A DNA stretch of 32,146 nt, taken from positions 1 through 32,146 of the forward strand of contig JAFDZU010000050.1 of assembly GCA_018266765.1 (NCBI GenBank). The letters run 5' to 3'. The DNA comes from Bacteroidota bacterium (GTDB lineage: Bacteria; Bacteroidota; Ignavibacteria; Kapaibacteriales; UBA961). Shown piece by piece: positions 16,801 through 25,362 of the stretch; the first letter of the stretch is position 1; every line of letters begins with the position of its first letter. Under the pieces are notes generated by a model that did no database searches, was not told the DNA's origin, and worked only from the letters and a program-made list of their open reading frames with translations. Position numbers and translations under genes: made by a program.

Positions 16801-18352
16801 TTATTGTTCTAAATCGTTCTTCGCTTTCTTGGAGATTTTGTTTGGCAACAATTCGATTTGTAACATCATTTTGCATTCCGATAAAATGGGTAATATTTCC
16901 TTTATCATCTTTCACTGGTGATACAGCAAGTTCATTCCAAAACATGGTACCGTCTTTTTTATAATTCCTAAGGATAGTTTTTACATGTTTACCTTCAACA
17001 ATTGCATCGTATAACTCTTTAATTCCCGGTTGGTTTTTATCATCATTTTGTAAAAATTTACAATTTCTACCTAAAATTTCTTCATCTGAATACCCTGTTA
17101 TAGTTTGAGCAGCAGTATTTACATAAATTATAGGGTTATTAAGTTGGGTAGCATCAGAAATCATAATTCCTGTGAGTGACTCTTCTATAGCACGGTCTTT
17201 GATGTAAAGTTCATGCAATGTTTTAATTTTTTCAGTGATATCTCTCACTATCACTACAACACTATTTTCAGTAGAATAGGCTACCCGCGCTTCGTGATAA
17301 AATAATCCGTTTGCTTGTTGTAACTCAAATTCAAATGTTATAGTTTTGCGATCAGAAATAGATTGATGAATTGCTTCTAAGGTTTGCATTGCCACTTTTT
17401 TCGGCAAAAAATCTTTGATGTTTTTTCCAATAAACTCTTCTGGAGGAGCAAGAGGTTCAATACCGTGCCCTGCACGATAATCAATATAAGTACCTTTATT
17501 ATCAAGATAAAGAATCATATCAGGGATTGCATTTAAAAGTGAACTTTTATAACGTTCGCTTTTAATCAAAGCATTCTGTATTTCTATTCTGTCTGTTATA
17601 TCTCTAAATGCAAATATTTCGTGATACTCACCCAATGGATTATCCTTGAGAAAGGACGCACTGCCTTCAATTGGGATTCTTTTGCCTGATTTTGATTTAA
17701 TCCAAATTGTTGATGGAAGATTCTGGCGATTATTGAGACGTAACAATTCTAATTGTTCATCTGAATTAAATTTAGAAGTATCTGCAAAATTAAAAACTTC
17801 CTCAAATTTTTTACCAATTCCCAGTGAACTTGACCATTCGGTAATAGATTCGGCAAATGAATTCATAAAAACTATACGACCTTTTTTGTCTGTAGCAATA
17901 ACTCCTTCTCCTATAGAATCTAAAGTTGCCGAGAGCAATTTCATATTTTCTCGTTCACGATTTTCCATCCGTTGTTTATATACTGCCATTTCCATTGTAA
18001 TTCGAAGTTCATCTTCTTGAAATGGTTTGAGTAAGTATCCCATTGCACCAACTTGTTTTGCTCTATTGATGATACTGTCATTTGAATATGCAGTAAGGAA
18101 AATTAATGCGACATTGTAGATTGTGATTAAAGTTTTAGCCGTTTCTATCCCATCGAGTTCACTTTTGAGCATGATATCCATCAAAACAATTGTAGGACAG
18201 TCTTTCCTAACTGTTTGTTCAAACAAATGAATAGCTTCTTCGCCTGATGAAGCGATATCTACATTATGATATCCCAGTTTTTCGAGAATAATAACAATAT
18301 TTTTTGCAACTATTTGTTCATCTTCTACAATTAAAACTCTAATTTCACCCAT
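13853..18352 (-). CDS. LOV-containing REC-(PAS)9-histidine kinase (hybrid sensor kinase)
   Basis: The 1499-residue cytoplasmic protein has no membrane segment. An N-terminal receiver domain (1-125) has Asp59 in VLMDIML as phosphoacceptor, with D11, T87 and K109. Nine PAS domains follow, at about 138-255, 266-375, 388-500, 508-622, 632-752, 762-885, 895-1006, 1015-1140 and 1148-1245. The third is a LOV domain: NNPIIYVN, GRNCKFLQ with Cys431, N463 in LRNY, N473 in FWNEL and Q494 in FIGMQ. It would bind FMN and form a Cys adduct in blue light; Lys432 replaces the usual Arg. The HisKA phospho-His is H1277 (ISHEFRTPL). The HATPase has N1396, DSGIGIP and GTGLGLSI. AGGA lies shortly upstream of the ATG, and the frameshifted kinase ends 18 bases upstream. 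No output domain is present, so signals must leave by phosphotransfer. Confidence 0.93.
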   Translation of the reverse strand: MGEIRVLIVEDEQIVAKNIVIILEKLGYHNVDIASSGEEAIHLFEQTVRKDCPTIVLMDIMLKSELDGIETAKTLITIYNVALIFLTAYSNDSIINRAKQVGAMGYLLKPFQEDELRITMEMAVYKQRMENRERENMKLLSATLDSIGEGVIATDKKGRIVFMNSFAESITEWSSSLGIGKKFEEVFNFADTSKFNSDEQLELLRLNNRQNLPSTIWIKSKSGKRIPIEGSASFLKDNPLGEYHEIFAFRDITDRIEIQNALIKSERYKSSLLNAIPDMILYLDNKGTYIDYRAGHGIEPLAPPEEFIGKNIKDFLPKKVAMQTLEAIHQSISDRKTITFEFELQQANGLFYHEARVAYSTENSVVVIVRDITEKIKTLHELYIKDRAIEESLTGIMISDATQLNNPIIYVNTAAQTITGYSDEEILGRNCKFLQNDDKNQPGIKELYDAIVEGKHVKTILRNYKKDGTMFWNELAVSPVKDDKGNITHFIGMQNDVTNRIVAKQNLQESEERFRTIIYDLPIPIFIHKETIIYANNAGLKFIGAENESQLLGLSPIEFLLPESVDLVKNRISMMLQEGKILQPALIKIKNLNKEVKDVEISSVIIVLNNERVILTFTNDVTEKRLTEEALIESELKLRTIMQSLNEGIVLTDTEGNIEFVNNRISEIFGLNSDDLIGKNSSILVLNEGENNNEYLARLERRLKGISEQYLVKIKTPYNQEKWLEINAAPFRNVDGIIIGTVGTISEITERIAANLHIEKSSQKYKNLVENAPVGIVRWIIDEHKYEFANKEFEKQIGLTIDEFSKLSIEEASSIFHPDDRERQITEATKWIQSGAKDVLKTQYRNIGKKNEIIWTEVYCFAEHNLITGLPETITQISVDITDLKRAEAALAQAQREDFRRTVKNLQNLIIKMYRREDGEYVYSLREGKLAGDFTTELIQGETPSKLFGIEYQTKVLPHLHKVFAGESVSFESEIPGNKYYFFTLEPLFENGKVTEIVGSAVDITLQKEAEKKLKESENKFRFLANSLPLGVSQSSRFPGKEIHIDYVNAEFIKQSGFTQEEWQYEMLKENPNFIHPDDLKHVLEKFDSIKLEGEFTNFDIDYRFKRKNGQYIWLENHITKFVRPDGVVVTIQAAVDISKRKKSEQILHHLASFPEQNPQPIFELSQGGEITYCNAEAKKFFPDVKSQQLNSPIFAGLFEQMDELIKQPNNPLQREIYINNHVFDERVFFVPDTSTIRIFLYDITQRKQSEEELQKTLAKERELNAMKTQFITTISHEFRTPLTGIQISADLLAAYASKLDFGQRIGEIDKIKSRIQDLTELMNDFLLQSSIQSFKDKFIPEKINLDEMVNRIHSELHGILNTKSQNLVITLPKNLPEIQGDKRMIKQIIINLLTNASKYSATNKNIMLTLRSEGDDFVIIQVTDSGIGIPDEEMKHLFSPFFRGSNVGLVTGTGLGLSIVRDMLEFHGGTIEAKSKVGVGTVFTVRLPLNPPPSQDTE

Positions 18353-18370
18353 ACTTAATTCCTATTTTAT

Positions 18371-18985
18371 TTAATTACCGACAAAATCAATACTAATTTC
18401 TGTTCCACCATACTTTGTTTCTTTACCACAATGTATACGGATATTTCCACCTAATTGAACTGTAAGCATTTGAACTAATTGTAATCCTAGAGTTGCCGGA
18501 TTATCAATGATCTTTACATCCGATATACCTAATCCATTGTCAGAAACAACCAAATGAATTTGAGACTTATCGCTGAAAGTACGAAAGATAGTTAAAGCAA
18601 TTTTACAAATATTCTCATTTCCCTGAGAATATTTTAATGCGTTGGAAACTAACTCATTTATAATAAGTCCACATGGAACAGCCAAATCAACAGATAAGTC
18701 AAATTCTTCTACTTCAATACAAAACTCTACCGAATTATTATAACTATGGTATGTTCTCTCTAAGAATTGAACGAGATAATGAACATAAGTCTTTAAATTA
18801 ATTGCTCCAACATCAAATGATCTATACAGTTGTTCATGGATTAAAGCCATAGTACGAACTCTACTTTGGCTATCATTAAAAATCGCAAGCATTTGTTTAT
18901 CAGTGATTTGTTCTGCTTGAAGATTAAGCAAACTCGATATTATTTGCAAGTTGTTTTTTACTCGATGGTGAATTTCTTTTAGCAA
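18371..18985 (-). CDS. C-terminal part (HisKA_2-HATPase) of a frameshifted GAF/PAS histidine kinase
   Basis: This frame encodes the kinase core. HisKA_2 helix [20 protein letters not shown] contains the phospho-His (codon 18970-18968, residue 591 of the reconstructed protein). The HATPase has [20 protein letters not shown] and the [14 protein letters not shown] end. The TTG at 18985 is not a convincing start: the frame is open upstream to at least 19147 and encodes the rest of PAS3 and the linker ([31 protein letters not shown]). The whole is one 789-residue kinase interrupted by a one-base frameshift at 19147-19153. HisKA_2 kinases typically signal to separate receivers, and the next gene, 18 bases on, begins with a receiver domain. 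It is functional only if the shift is a sequencing error or is bypassed. Confidence 0.8.
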   Translation of the reverse strand: MLKEIHHRVKNNLQIISSLLNLQAEQITDKQMLAIFNDSQSRVRTMALIHEQLYRSFDVGAINLKTYVHYLVQFLERTYHSYNNSVEFCIEVEEFDLSVDLAVPCGLIINELVSNALKYSQGNENICKIALTIFRTFSDKSQIHLVVSDNGLGISDVKIIDNPATLGLQLVQMLTVQLGGNIRIHCGKETKYGGTEISIDFVGN

Positions 18986-19071
18986 TAATTCTTTTTCATG
19001 TAGTGATTTTTGAAGCGTCAGTTCAGCATTTTTTCTTTCGGTTATTTCACGTGAATATCCTTCATAATATG

Positions 19072-20739
19072 CTATTTTTTCGGTATTTGAGGTTTCTTCG
19101 TATACAGCTCGAGCGCCTTGTGTAAACCATACAATTTCACCATTTCTTTTTTTCCTTGGAATTCAAATCCACTAATATGACCATGTTTATTGAGTAAATC
19201 TATGAACTCACTCCTTGATTCTGGGAGCACGTAATTATCCATTGCATCTCGAGATTCCATCAATTCTTCCGGGGAATCAAAACCTAACATCGAAGCCATT
19301 GTCTTATTAACACTTAAGAATTCGCCGGTTGGTAATACCTGAAATATTCCAATGATGGCATTTTGAACAATACTTCTATAATTATGTTCTGCTTTTTCTA
19401 ATCGAGCTTGAACTGTTTTCCTTTTGGTGATATTTAATCCACTAAAGCATATTTGAGTAACCTCTCCATTATCGCTTACAATTGGAACAAAACTTATTTC
19501 GATCCATACTTTCCTACTATTATATGTTTTTAATTCTATCTCTGATACTATATGACTTTTTCCTGAAAAAGCTATATCACAAAATTCTCTGTACTGTTGT
19601 TGATATTCTTTTGATAAAATCTGTAATATACAATCTCCTTCAACTAAATCCTTACCCCAAAAAGAAATTGAACCAATTTGTGCTACTCGATTAAATGCAA
19701 GAATATTTAACTTTTTATCTAATAGAATAAACGCTTGCAAACTATTATTGAACAACGCATTGAGATGTGAGTTAGTTTCGCGAAGTTTTTCTTCATTATT
19801 TCTACGATGAGTGATATCAATTAACACTCCTGAAATGTACCAATTATTTTTATTAACATCTGTTTTGACACATACAGCCAAATCATTTATCCAAATATAC
19901 TCACCATTGGCATGGAGGCATCTAAATTCTAAATTTAAGACACCCAAATAGTCATTTTGTTCCCATTTTTGAAATTCTAAATCTATAGTTTTAAAATCAT
20001 CAGGGTGAATTAGTCCAACAAAATAACTAACATCTACTAAATATTTTTCAATGGGATAACCAAGCATTCCAACAATATTATTTGAAATATATTCTCGTTC
20101 CTTGTCATGAAGGATTTCTTTGTGAATACTTGTTTCATATAAAACTATCCCCGGAAGTTTTTCAAGCATTGATGAAAGTCTGAATTCAGTTCTGATTAGT
20201 TGTAATTCTAGAATTCTTTGCTCGATTTGTGCCGCTTTTTGTTGACGAATGATACCTCTGCGAACATCAAGATGTTCTGCAGCTTGGCGTGCCAATGCTT
20301 CCATCGCATCTACTTCAAGCGAAGTAAATTTTCTTGGTAAAAAATCTACTGCACATACCGAACCTAAAATAAGATTTTCTTTGTTTTTAATAGGAATACT
20401 TATACACGATCTGAGATTTAAATCTCCTGTTACAAATGGGTTATGTCGTAATAGCTCGTGTTCTTCTAAGTTTTCTGTTATTAATCTCTCACCCGACTGA
20501 ATCATTACAGTACAAAAAGAAATCTCTCGAGGAATACTTTTGAGTTCAATACCGGTTATAGATTTAAACCATTGAATCTCACTGTCTATAAAACCCACGA
20601 AAGCAATAGGAGCTTTACATATTACAGATGCAAGCAAGGCAATATCGTCAAAAATCTGCTCATTAACCGAGCCGATAATCTGCAATTCATTAACAGCTGC
20701 TATGCGATCTGCTTCAGTTGAATGAGTATAAAATTTCAT
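19072..20739 (-). CDS. N-terminal part (GAF-PAS-PAS-PAS) of a frameshifted sensor histidine kinase
   Basis: The frame gives 555 residues, of which the first 531 are in the original phase. Residues about 15-165 are a GAF domain of the kind found in front of GGDEF and kinase proteins ([55 protein letters not shown]). PAS1 spans about 185-312 ([22 protein letters not shown]). PAS2 spans about 325-440 and PAS3 starts at about 450 ([22 protein letters not shown]). PAS3 is cut by the frameshift in the GFEFQGKK strand; the last 24 residues ([10 protein letters not shown] onward) are out of phase and spurious. The true product would continue into the HisKA_2-HATPase frame. No membrane segment is present, so it senses a cytoplasmic signal of unknown nature. 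It starts 19 bases after the pdxH stop. Confidence 0.88.
   Translation of the reverse strand: MKFYTHSTEADRIAAVNELQIIGSVNEQIFDDIALLASVICKAPIAFVGFIDSEIQWFKSITGIELKSIPREISFCTVMIQSGERLITENLEEHELLRHNPFVTGDLNLRSCISIPIKNKENLILGSVCAVDFLPRKFTSLEVDAMEALARQAAEHLDVRRGIIRQQKAAQIEQRILELQLIRTEFRLSSMLEKLPGIVLYETSIHKEILHDKEREYISNNIVGMLGYPIEKYLVDVSYFVGLIHPDDFKTIDLEFQKWEQNDYLGVLNLEFRCLHANGEYIWINDLAVCVKTDVNKNNWYISGVLIDITHRRNNEEKLRETNSHLNALFNNSLQAFILLDKKLNILAFNRVAQIGSISFWGKDLVEGDCILQILSKEYQQQYREFCDIAFSGKSHIVSEIELKTYNSRKVWIEISFVPIVSDNGEVTQICFSGLNITKRKTVQARLEKAEHNYRSIVQNAIIGIFQVLPTGEFLSVNKTMASMLGFDSPEELMESRDAMDNYVLPESRSEFIDLLNKHGHISGFEFQGKKEMVKLYGLHKALELYTKKPQIPKK
19147..19153 (-). other. Frameshift site: A7 run, candidate -1 slippery heptamer
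   Basis: On the coding (minus) strand, seven A residues follow GG. In the upstream frame they read A AAA AAA and are followed by G. Reading one A twice (equivalent to inserting one A) joins the GAF/PAS frame to the kinase-core frame without loss: the residues become [20 protein letters not shown], an ordinary PAS sequence. Without the shift, 25 off-frame codons run to a stop at 19072. The cause may be an indel error in a homopolymer, a real inactivating mutation, or ribosomal or transcriptional slippage. Confidence 0.88.
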
Positions 20740-20758
20740 TATATGATTTTATTGGATG

Positions 20759-21445
20759 TTATGGGTATAATCGTTTGATTATCCATTCACCATTTTGCTG
20801 TAATTCATAGATAACTCTATCATGCAAACGGCTTGCACGTCCCTGCCAGAATTCAAATTTAGTCGGAACGACAAGAAATCCTCCCCAAAATTCAGGCAAT
20901 GGTATGGCTTCCCCTTCATATTTCATCTTCACTTCATTGAATTTTTCATCTATTTCTGTTCGTCCTGATACTACTCTGCTTTGTTTCGATGCCCATGCTC
21001 CTATCTTACTTTCTCGTGGACGAGAATTGAAATATTCATAGGATTCCTCAACAGATACTTTCTCAACCATTCCTTCAATGCGAATTTGACGTTCCAACTC
21101 TCCCCAATAAAAAAGGAGTGCTGCATGAGGATTAGATAGTAATTCTTGCCCTTTTTGACTTTCATAATTGGTCGCAAACATAAATCCTCGTTCACTCATC
21201 TCTTTTAGTAATACAATTCTTGCTGAAGGGATTCCGCTTTTATTTGCAGTAGCAAGAGTCATTGCATTGGTATCAGATATTCCAGATTTTTGTGCTTCGA
21301 TGAACCATTCTTGGAATTGTTCAAAAGGGTTTTCTAAAACTGATTTTTCATCTAAAGAACTCAACATGTAATCGCGTCGTAATAACTGTAAGTCTAATGT
21401 AGTTTTCAAATTGATATTACACTTGTGATTACCGACAAAGTACAA
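20759..21445 (-). CDS. pdxH: Pyridoxamine/pyridoxine 5'-phosphate oxidase
   Basis: PdxH oxidises pyridoxine- or pyridoxamine-5'-phosphate to pyridoxal phosphate, using FMN and oxygen. The 228-residue product has the LRRDY N-terminal segment, NPFEQFQEWFIEAQ, the FMN-binding ARIVLLKEMSERGFMFATNY and SQKGQELLSNPHAALLFYW, RQIRIEGMVEKV, SRPRESKIGAWASKQS, and the C-terminal EFWQGRASRLHDR that contacts the substrate phosphate and FMN. E. coli PdxH has 218 residues. The ATG at 21445 is used because the conserved RRDY lies before the next Met. It heads a minus-strand group with the two kinases (19-base and 18-base gaps), so they may share a transcript. FMN use is a possible thread to the LOV kinase but could be chance. 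Confidence 0.95.
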   Translation of the reverse strand: MYFVGNHKCNINLKTTLDLQLLRRDYMLSSLDEKSVLENPFEQFQEWFIEAQKSGISDTNAMTLATANKSGIPSARIVLLKEMSERGFMFATNYESQKGQELLSNPHAALLFYWGELERQIRIEGMVEKVSVEESYEYFNSRPRESKIGAWASKQSRVVSGRTEIDEKFNEVKMKYEGEAIPLPEFWGGFLVVPTKFEFWQGRASRLHDRVIYELQQNGEWIIKRLYP

Positions 21446-21573
21446 ACTATGTTGGTAAAATTAATAAATTGGACTGAAAGATATTTACTTCTGAAATTGA
21501 AAAGTACTCTAATTGATTCTAAACTATTTAATATAACAGCGAAACTACGTATAAAACCTTGAATTCCAAAACG

Positions 21574-21607
21574 AAAAAGCAGGAAAAAATTATTATTCTT
21601 TCCTGCT
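21574..21607 (-). terminator. Intrinsic terminator after the large T9SS gene (minus strand)
   Basis: AGCAGGAAA (minus strand, complement of 21599-21607) pairs perfectly with TTTCCTGCT (complement of 21578-21586), giving a 9-bp stem. A T-run from the complement of 21574-21578 follows. It lies 33 bases beyond the stop at 21640. The remaining 21446-21573 is AT-rich with no gene and presumably carries the pdxH promoter, although no full consensus match is seen. Confidence 0.85.
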
Positions 21608-21639
21608 AATTTATTTTTCAGATAAAATTATAAGATTAG

Positions 21640-24600
21640 TTAGTCCCCATCATTTTTTACTACTTTATAAAACCTAAGATTTGATGTTGATTTTATTTCA
21701 AAATAATATACTCCATTTGGTAAATTATTAATATTCATAGTTACTTTACTTTGATTTTTAAAGTATATACTGCTAACCTTTTTACCATGAATATCAAATA
21801 CTGAAATGCTTGCTTCATTTTGAATAGTTTGCATGTCTATTTCAATAGTACCGGTCGTTGGATTTGGATATAATTGGTCTGTTTGTTGAATTTTGTCATT
21901 CTCCACACCGACAATCGCAACATTGAAACAAAGTGAAGTATCAATACAGTTGTTTTGCTTTATTTCTACCGCATACAAACCATCAATTGTTGGTTGAAAG
22001 GTTTGGGAAGTTGCACCGATGATTGGTTTATGTGCATCCGAACAATTCAGCCATTGATACTTAGCACCCAAAGCGTTTGCTCGTAAAATATTTCCATTGT
22101 GAATTACAGAAGTATCAATTATTGAAAGTGTTATGACTTGTTGTTTTGGAAGTAAATATCGAACACCATTTCTAAATGCTGAAAGCTGCAATAAATATGT
22201 ACCTTTTTCAGAGAGCATTACAGAATCCACTAACTTAGATGATATAAACTTAAAAGAAGCAGTATTTGTTAGTTCCCATTTAATTGAATCAACTGTATCT
22301 CCCGTATAAGTAAAATTTATGTATGATGCTCTACATAATTCGGATTCACTCAATTGAAATGCTAGTTTTGGAACTGAATGTTTGAAAACAATCGTATAAT
22401 CTTCGACTTCACCGGTTCTGCTTCCACATGGTTCGGGTGATTCATTCCAATATTGATTTCGTACTCTCATTCGTGTCGTGTCTTTTGCAACATTTGTTGG
22501 AACTCTAAAAGTACCAAATGATTTATGGGAAGCATCGAGTTCAGACATAACTATTTGTTCGTTCTTATCAAATACAGCATTATGATTGTAATCAATCCAT
22601 GCTGCAGTTGTATCATCTGCCCAGTGAAAATTCATTCCAATTTGGAGAGTGTAAGTGGAATCAGTAGTTAATTCAATCGTTTTAGAAGTAAAATCACCAT
22701 ACTTTTCTTTATCTGTTTGATTTACCATGCCAGCAAGTGAAACCATGTTTATATAATCTGACGTTGTATTATCTGCTCCAATAGCATCACAATATTTGAA
22801 TGGACTAACAGTGTACATAAATTTATAAGTTTCAGTCGTGTCTTGTTTAGTACCAACAGCATAAACTTTAAAATAAATATTTGTTCCCGGAGGTACATCT
22901 GGTATAGACTTAACTGTAGTATAAATACTATCTTTACTGTTTTTCATGGGTATTATATTAGTAAACACAGGTGCATCAACTGACCATTTAACAAAAACGT
23001 TAGTAAGTTTTTCAGCATAATGTATAATTGCAGTTACATCCACAGGGAAACCAGAAACAGGTTGATTATCTGTTGGGGGAACAGTAGTTGTAACCATGGA
23101 TATAGATGGATAATCATTTCTACCCGCAAGAGAATATTCCCATAATCCTCTACCCCAAGTAGCCGCTCGGAGAGTATTCGTTCCATATTGAATTTTCAAA
23201 TCATTAATCGATGTATTAGGCAAATTTTGTTTATACAATGTCCATTCAGTGGCTTCCATAGGTTTATAAAAAACACCAATTTCCGCTCCGAGATAAATAT
23301 TCGATGCATCAGAATGGTCGATGACTACTGTATTAATCGGCATATTTTGTAAGTTATATGTGATATTCTGCCAACTCCACCCGAAATCTTTAGAAATAAA
23401 AACCTTAGAACTATCTTTGTTATATCTGTTATATGTTACTATAATAGTATTATCGTCTTTAGGGTCAAACGCTATGTCCGTAATTCCATAATTAGGCAAT
23501 CCTTTTACAGAAAGGAAAGTTCTTCCTCCGTCAGTTGATTTTACAAGTGTTGCACCGGATGAGATAAACATATTATTACTGTTATTTTCTGCAATTGCTG
23601 CTTTACTTATCGTTCCTATAGTTGACGAACCAAGATTTTTCCAAGTTGTTCCGAAATCTTCACTCATATATACAGAGTCAGATAATGAATAAACGCGCAT
23701 TTGATTATTTGGGTCGTAAAATAAAGGTGCAACCCAATTCGCATTTTTTTGTCCTGGTGGCGTCACTATTTCCCCAGATGCTGCTCCATCTTTGCTTCGT
23801 CGTCTCCCACCGTTTTGCCAGCTTCCTATCAACCATTCCGGATTTAAAGGATGAATAATACCTTCCATGCCATCAGCACCGTAAATTTCCAACCACCCCT
23901 TCTCAGTTAGTAAACTTTGTCCGTTATCTTGCGAACCGCAAATATTTCTGTATGAATTAGATTGACTTGCACCAACTACATAATTTTCTCGAATTCCAAC
24001 ACCTTCGCTAAGCCGAGTCCAAGTATTCCCCCCATCTTTACTTTTGCTTAGGTACCCATCTGTTCCTAAATAAAACACACCTCCAATACTTTGTGCAACT
24101 CGTAGATCAGCATGGACGTAATTTTGCCCATAAAACGATGTACTCCCCAAACTCCACCACGTTTTTTGGTTGAACGAATTTCCCCCATCCGAACTGACAA
24201 CAACATCAATTCCACCATATATCATATTATTTTGGTCAAGGTCATTAACAGTAAATGCTCCATTTCCGGTTTTGGGATTTGATAAATAAACAAAGCTAAA
24301 TCCATTATCAGTGGATTTCCAAATTCCATTACTTGATGCAAAAAACAAGCAATCAGGACAAGATTTACTGACAGCAAGACTTACTGTATTATTATCATTA
24401 TTTCCTTCTATAGTACTTGACGGTGTGAATGTTTGACCTTGGTTCATTGACCTAAGCACTACATTTTTATTACTTCCCCAATAGTAATAGTCATAGATAT
24501 ACATGATACTTGCATTGGTCGGGTGAAATTGAATTTCGGAGATACTTCCATTGGTAATTTTCGTCCATGTATCTAGATTATCTGTCGAACGATATAAACC

Positions 24601-25362
24601 ATCATTTGCCGAAACGAACACCATATTACCGGAATACGGGTTAAATGCAATTTTGTTTATACCGAAGTTACTCCCTAATCCACCCTTTTTGAGATTTGTA
24701 GGATTAAATTTCGTTGGTCGCCAAGTCAATCCACCATCCACAGATCGATAAATTCCTTGAGTAGTTCCATTACCGGCATTTCGAACATTTATCAAAATCG
24801 AATCTGGATTGGTTGGTGAAACTGCAATTGCATTCACACCACTTGCCGGTAAAAAATCAGTCGTTCCAACCCATGTTTTGCCGCCATCAATTGTTCTCCA
24901 AAATCCTCCACTGCGTGAACCAAGGTATATTCTAAGAGTGTCATTCGGGTCAACATAGAAACACTCTACTCTTCCTAATCCGGGAGCATAATGTCCTGAA
25001 ATTTTTGTAATGTAATTAGGACCTAAATCTTTCCAACCATTTTCATATTTTGGGGTTAGAAGTAAATTATTATTCGAATTTTTTAGAAATGAAGAATATG
25101 CTTCTTGTGCAAAATATGGTGAACTTAAATTACGCACTCCTGTTGGATAGAACCTATATTCATTTTCGTATTTCCAGCGTTGAAATGGTGCGTAGCCCGA
25201 CCCCTTACCTTTATCTCGATTTGCAAAATAGCTATCAGCTTCTTTGACTACATCATAAAAATTTAAGTTCGGGTCATTCATCATTTGTTTATAAGTTTGA
25301 GCAACAAGTGAAGTTGGTATAACTATACTTATACAAAATAGAAAAGTTATAATATGTTTCAT
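21640..25362 (-). CDS. Large secreted Asp-box propeller protein with GEVEDY and T9SS domains
   Basis: The start is set at 25362, where MKHIITFLFCISIVIPTSLVA forms a clean signal peptide. A longer frame to 25455 would bury it behind 31 basic, hydrophobic residues. The 1240-residue product has about ten Asp boxes over residues about 100-720 (RTIDGGKTW, SVDGGLTW, STDNGFSF, SSDGGNSF, SKDGGNTW, SEDFGTTW, STDGGRTF, SKDFGWSW and variants), as in sortilin/VPS10-like propellers. Then comes a linker with an Ig-like stretch and a GEVEDY domain at about 855-1000 (WIDYNHNAVFDKNEQI, PCGSRTGEVEDYTI), common in secreted Bacteroidota proteins. After a further Ig/PKD-like region, the protein ends in a canonical T9SS sorting domain (LYPNPTTGTIEIDM, ISVFDIHGKKV, LPNGVYYFEI). 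It is probably surface-attached; activity is unknown. Confidence 0.88.
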   Translation of the reverse strand: MKHIITFLFCISIVIPTSLVAQTYKQMMNDPNLNFYDVVKEADSYFANRDKGKGSGYAPFQRWKYENEYRFYPTGVRNLSSPYFAQEAYSSFLKNSNNNLLLTPKYENGWKDLGPNYITKISGHYAPGLGRVECFYVDPNDTLRIYLGSRSGGFWRTIDGGKTWVGTTDFLPASGVNAIAVSPTNPDSILINVRNAGNGTTQGIYRSVDGGLTWRPTKFNPTNLKKGGLGSNFGINKIAFNPYSGNMVFVSANDGLYRSTDNLDTWTKITNGSISEIQFHPTNASIMYIYDYYYWGSNKNVVLRSMNQGQTFTPSSTIEGNNDNNTVSLAVSKSCPDCLFFASSNGIWKSTDNGFSFVYLSNPKTGNGAFTVNDLDQNNMIYGGIDVVVSSDGGNSFNQKTWWSLGSTSFYGQNYVHADLRVAQSIGGVFYLGTDGYLSKSKDGGNTWTRLSEGVGIRENYVVGASQSNSYRNICGSQDNGQSLLTEKGWLEIYGADGMEGIIHPLNPEWLIGSWQNGGRRRSKDGAASGEIVTPPGQKNANWVAPLFYDPNNQMRVYSLSDSVYMSEDFGTTWKNLGSSTIGTISKAAIAENNSNNMFISSGATLVKSTDGGRTFLSVKGLPNYGITDIAFDPKDDNTIIVTYNRYNKDSSKVFISKDFGWSWQNITYNLQNMPINTVVIDHSDASNIYLGAEIGVFYKPMEATEWTLYKQNLPNTSINDLKIQYGTNTLRAATWGRGLWEYSLAGRNDYPSISMVTTTVPPTDNQPVSGFPVDVTAIIHYAEKLTNVFVKWSVDAPVFTNIIPMKNSKDSIYTTVKSIPDVPPGTNIYFKVYAVGTKQDTTETYKFMYTVSPFKYCDAIGADNTTSDYINMVSLAGMVNQTDKEKYGDFTSKTIELTTDSTYTLQIGMNFHWADDTTAAWIDYNHNAVFDKNEQIVMSELDASHKSFGTFRVPTNVAKDTTRMRVRNQYWNESPEPCGSRTGEVEDYTIVFKHSVPKLAFQLSESELCRASYINFTYTGDTVDSIKWELTNTASFKFISSKLVDSVMLSEKGTYLLQLSAFRNGVRYLLPKQQVITLSIIDTSVIHNGNILRANALGAKYQWLNCSDAHKPIIGATSQTFQPTIDGLYAVEIKQNNCIDTSLCFNVAIVGVENDKIQQTDQLYPNPTTGTIEIDMQTIQNEASISVFDIHGKKVSSIYFKNQSKVTMNINNLPNGVYYFEIKSTSNLRFYKVVKNDGD

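Noticed and set aside
14064-20500. Several + strand open frames of 60-125 codons across the kinase and GAF/PAS genes
   Set aside because: They lie antisense to strongly conserved minus-strand domains, show low-complexity translations and have no ribosome binding sites.
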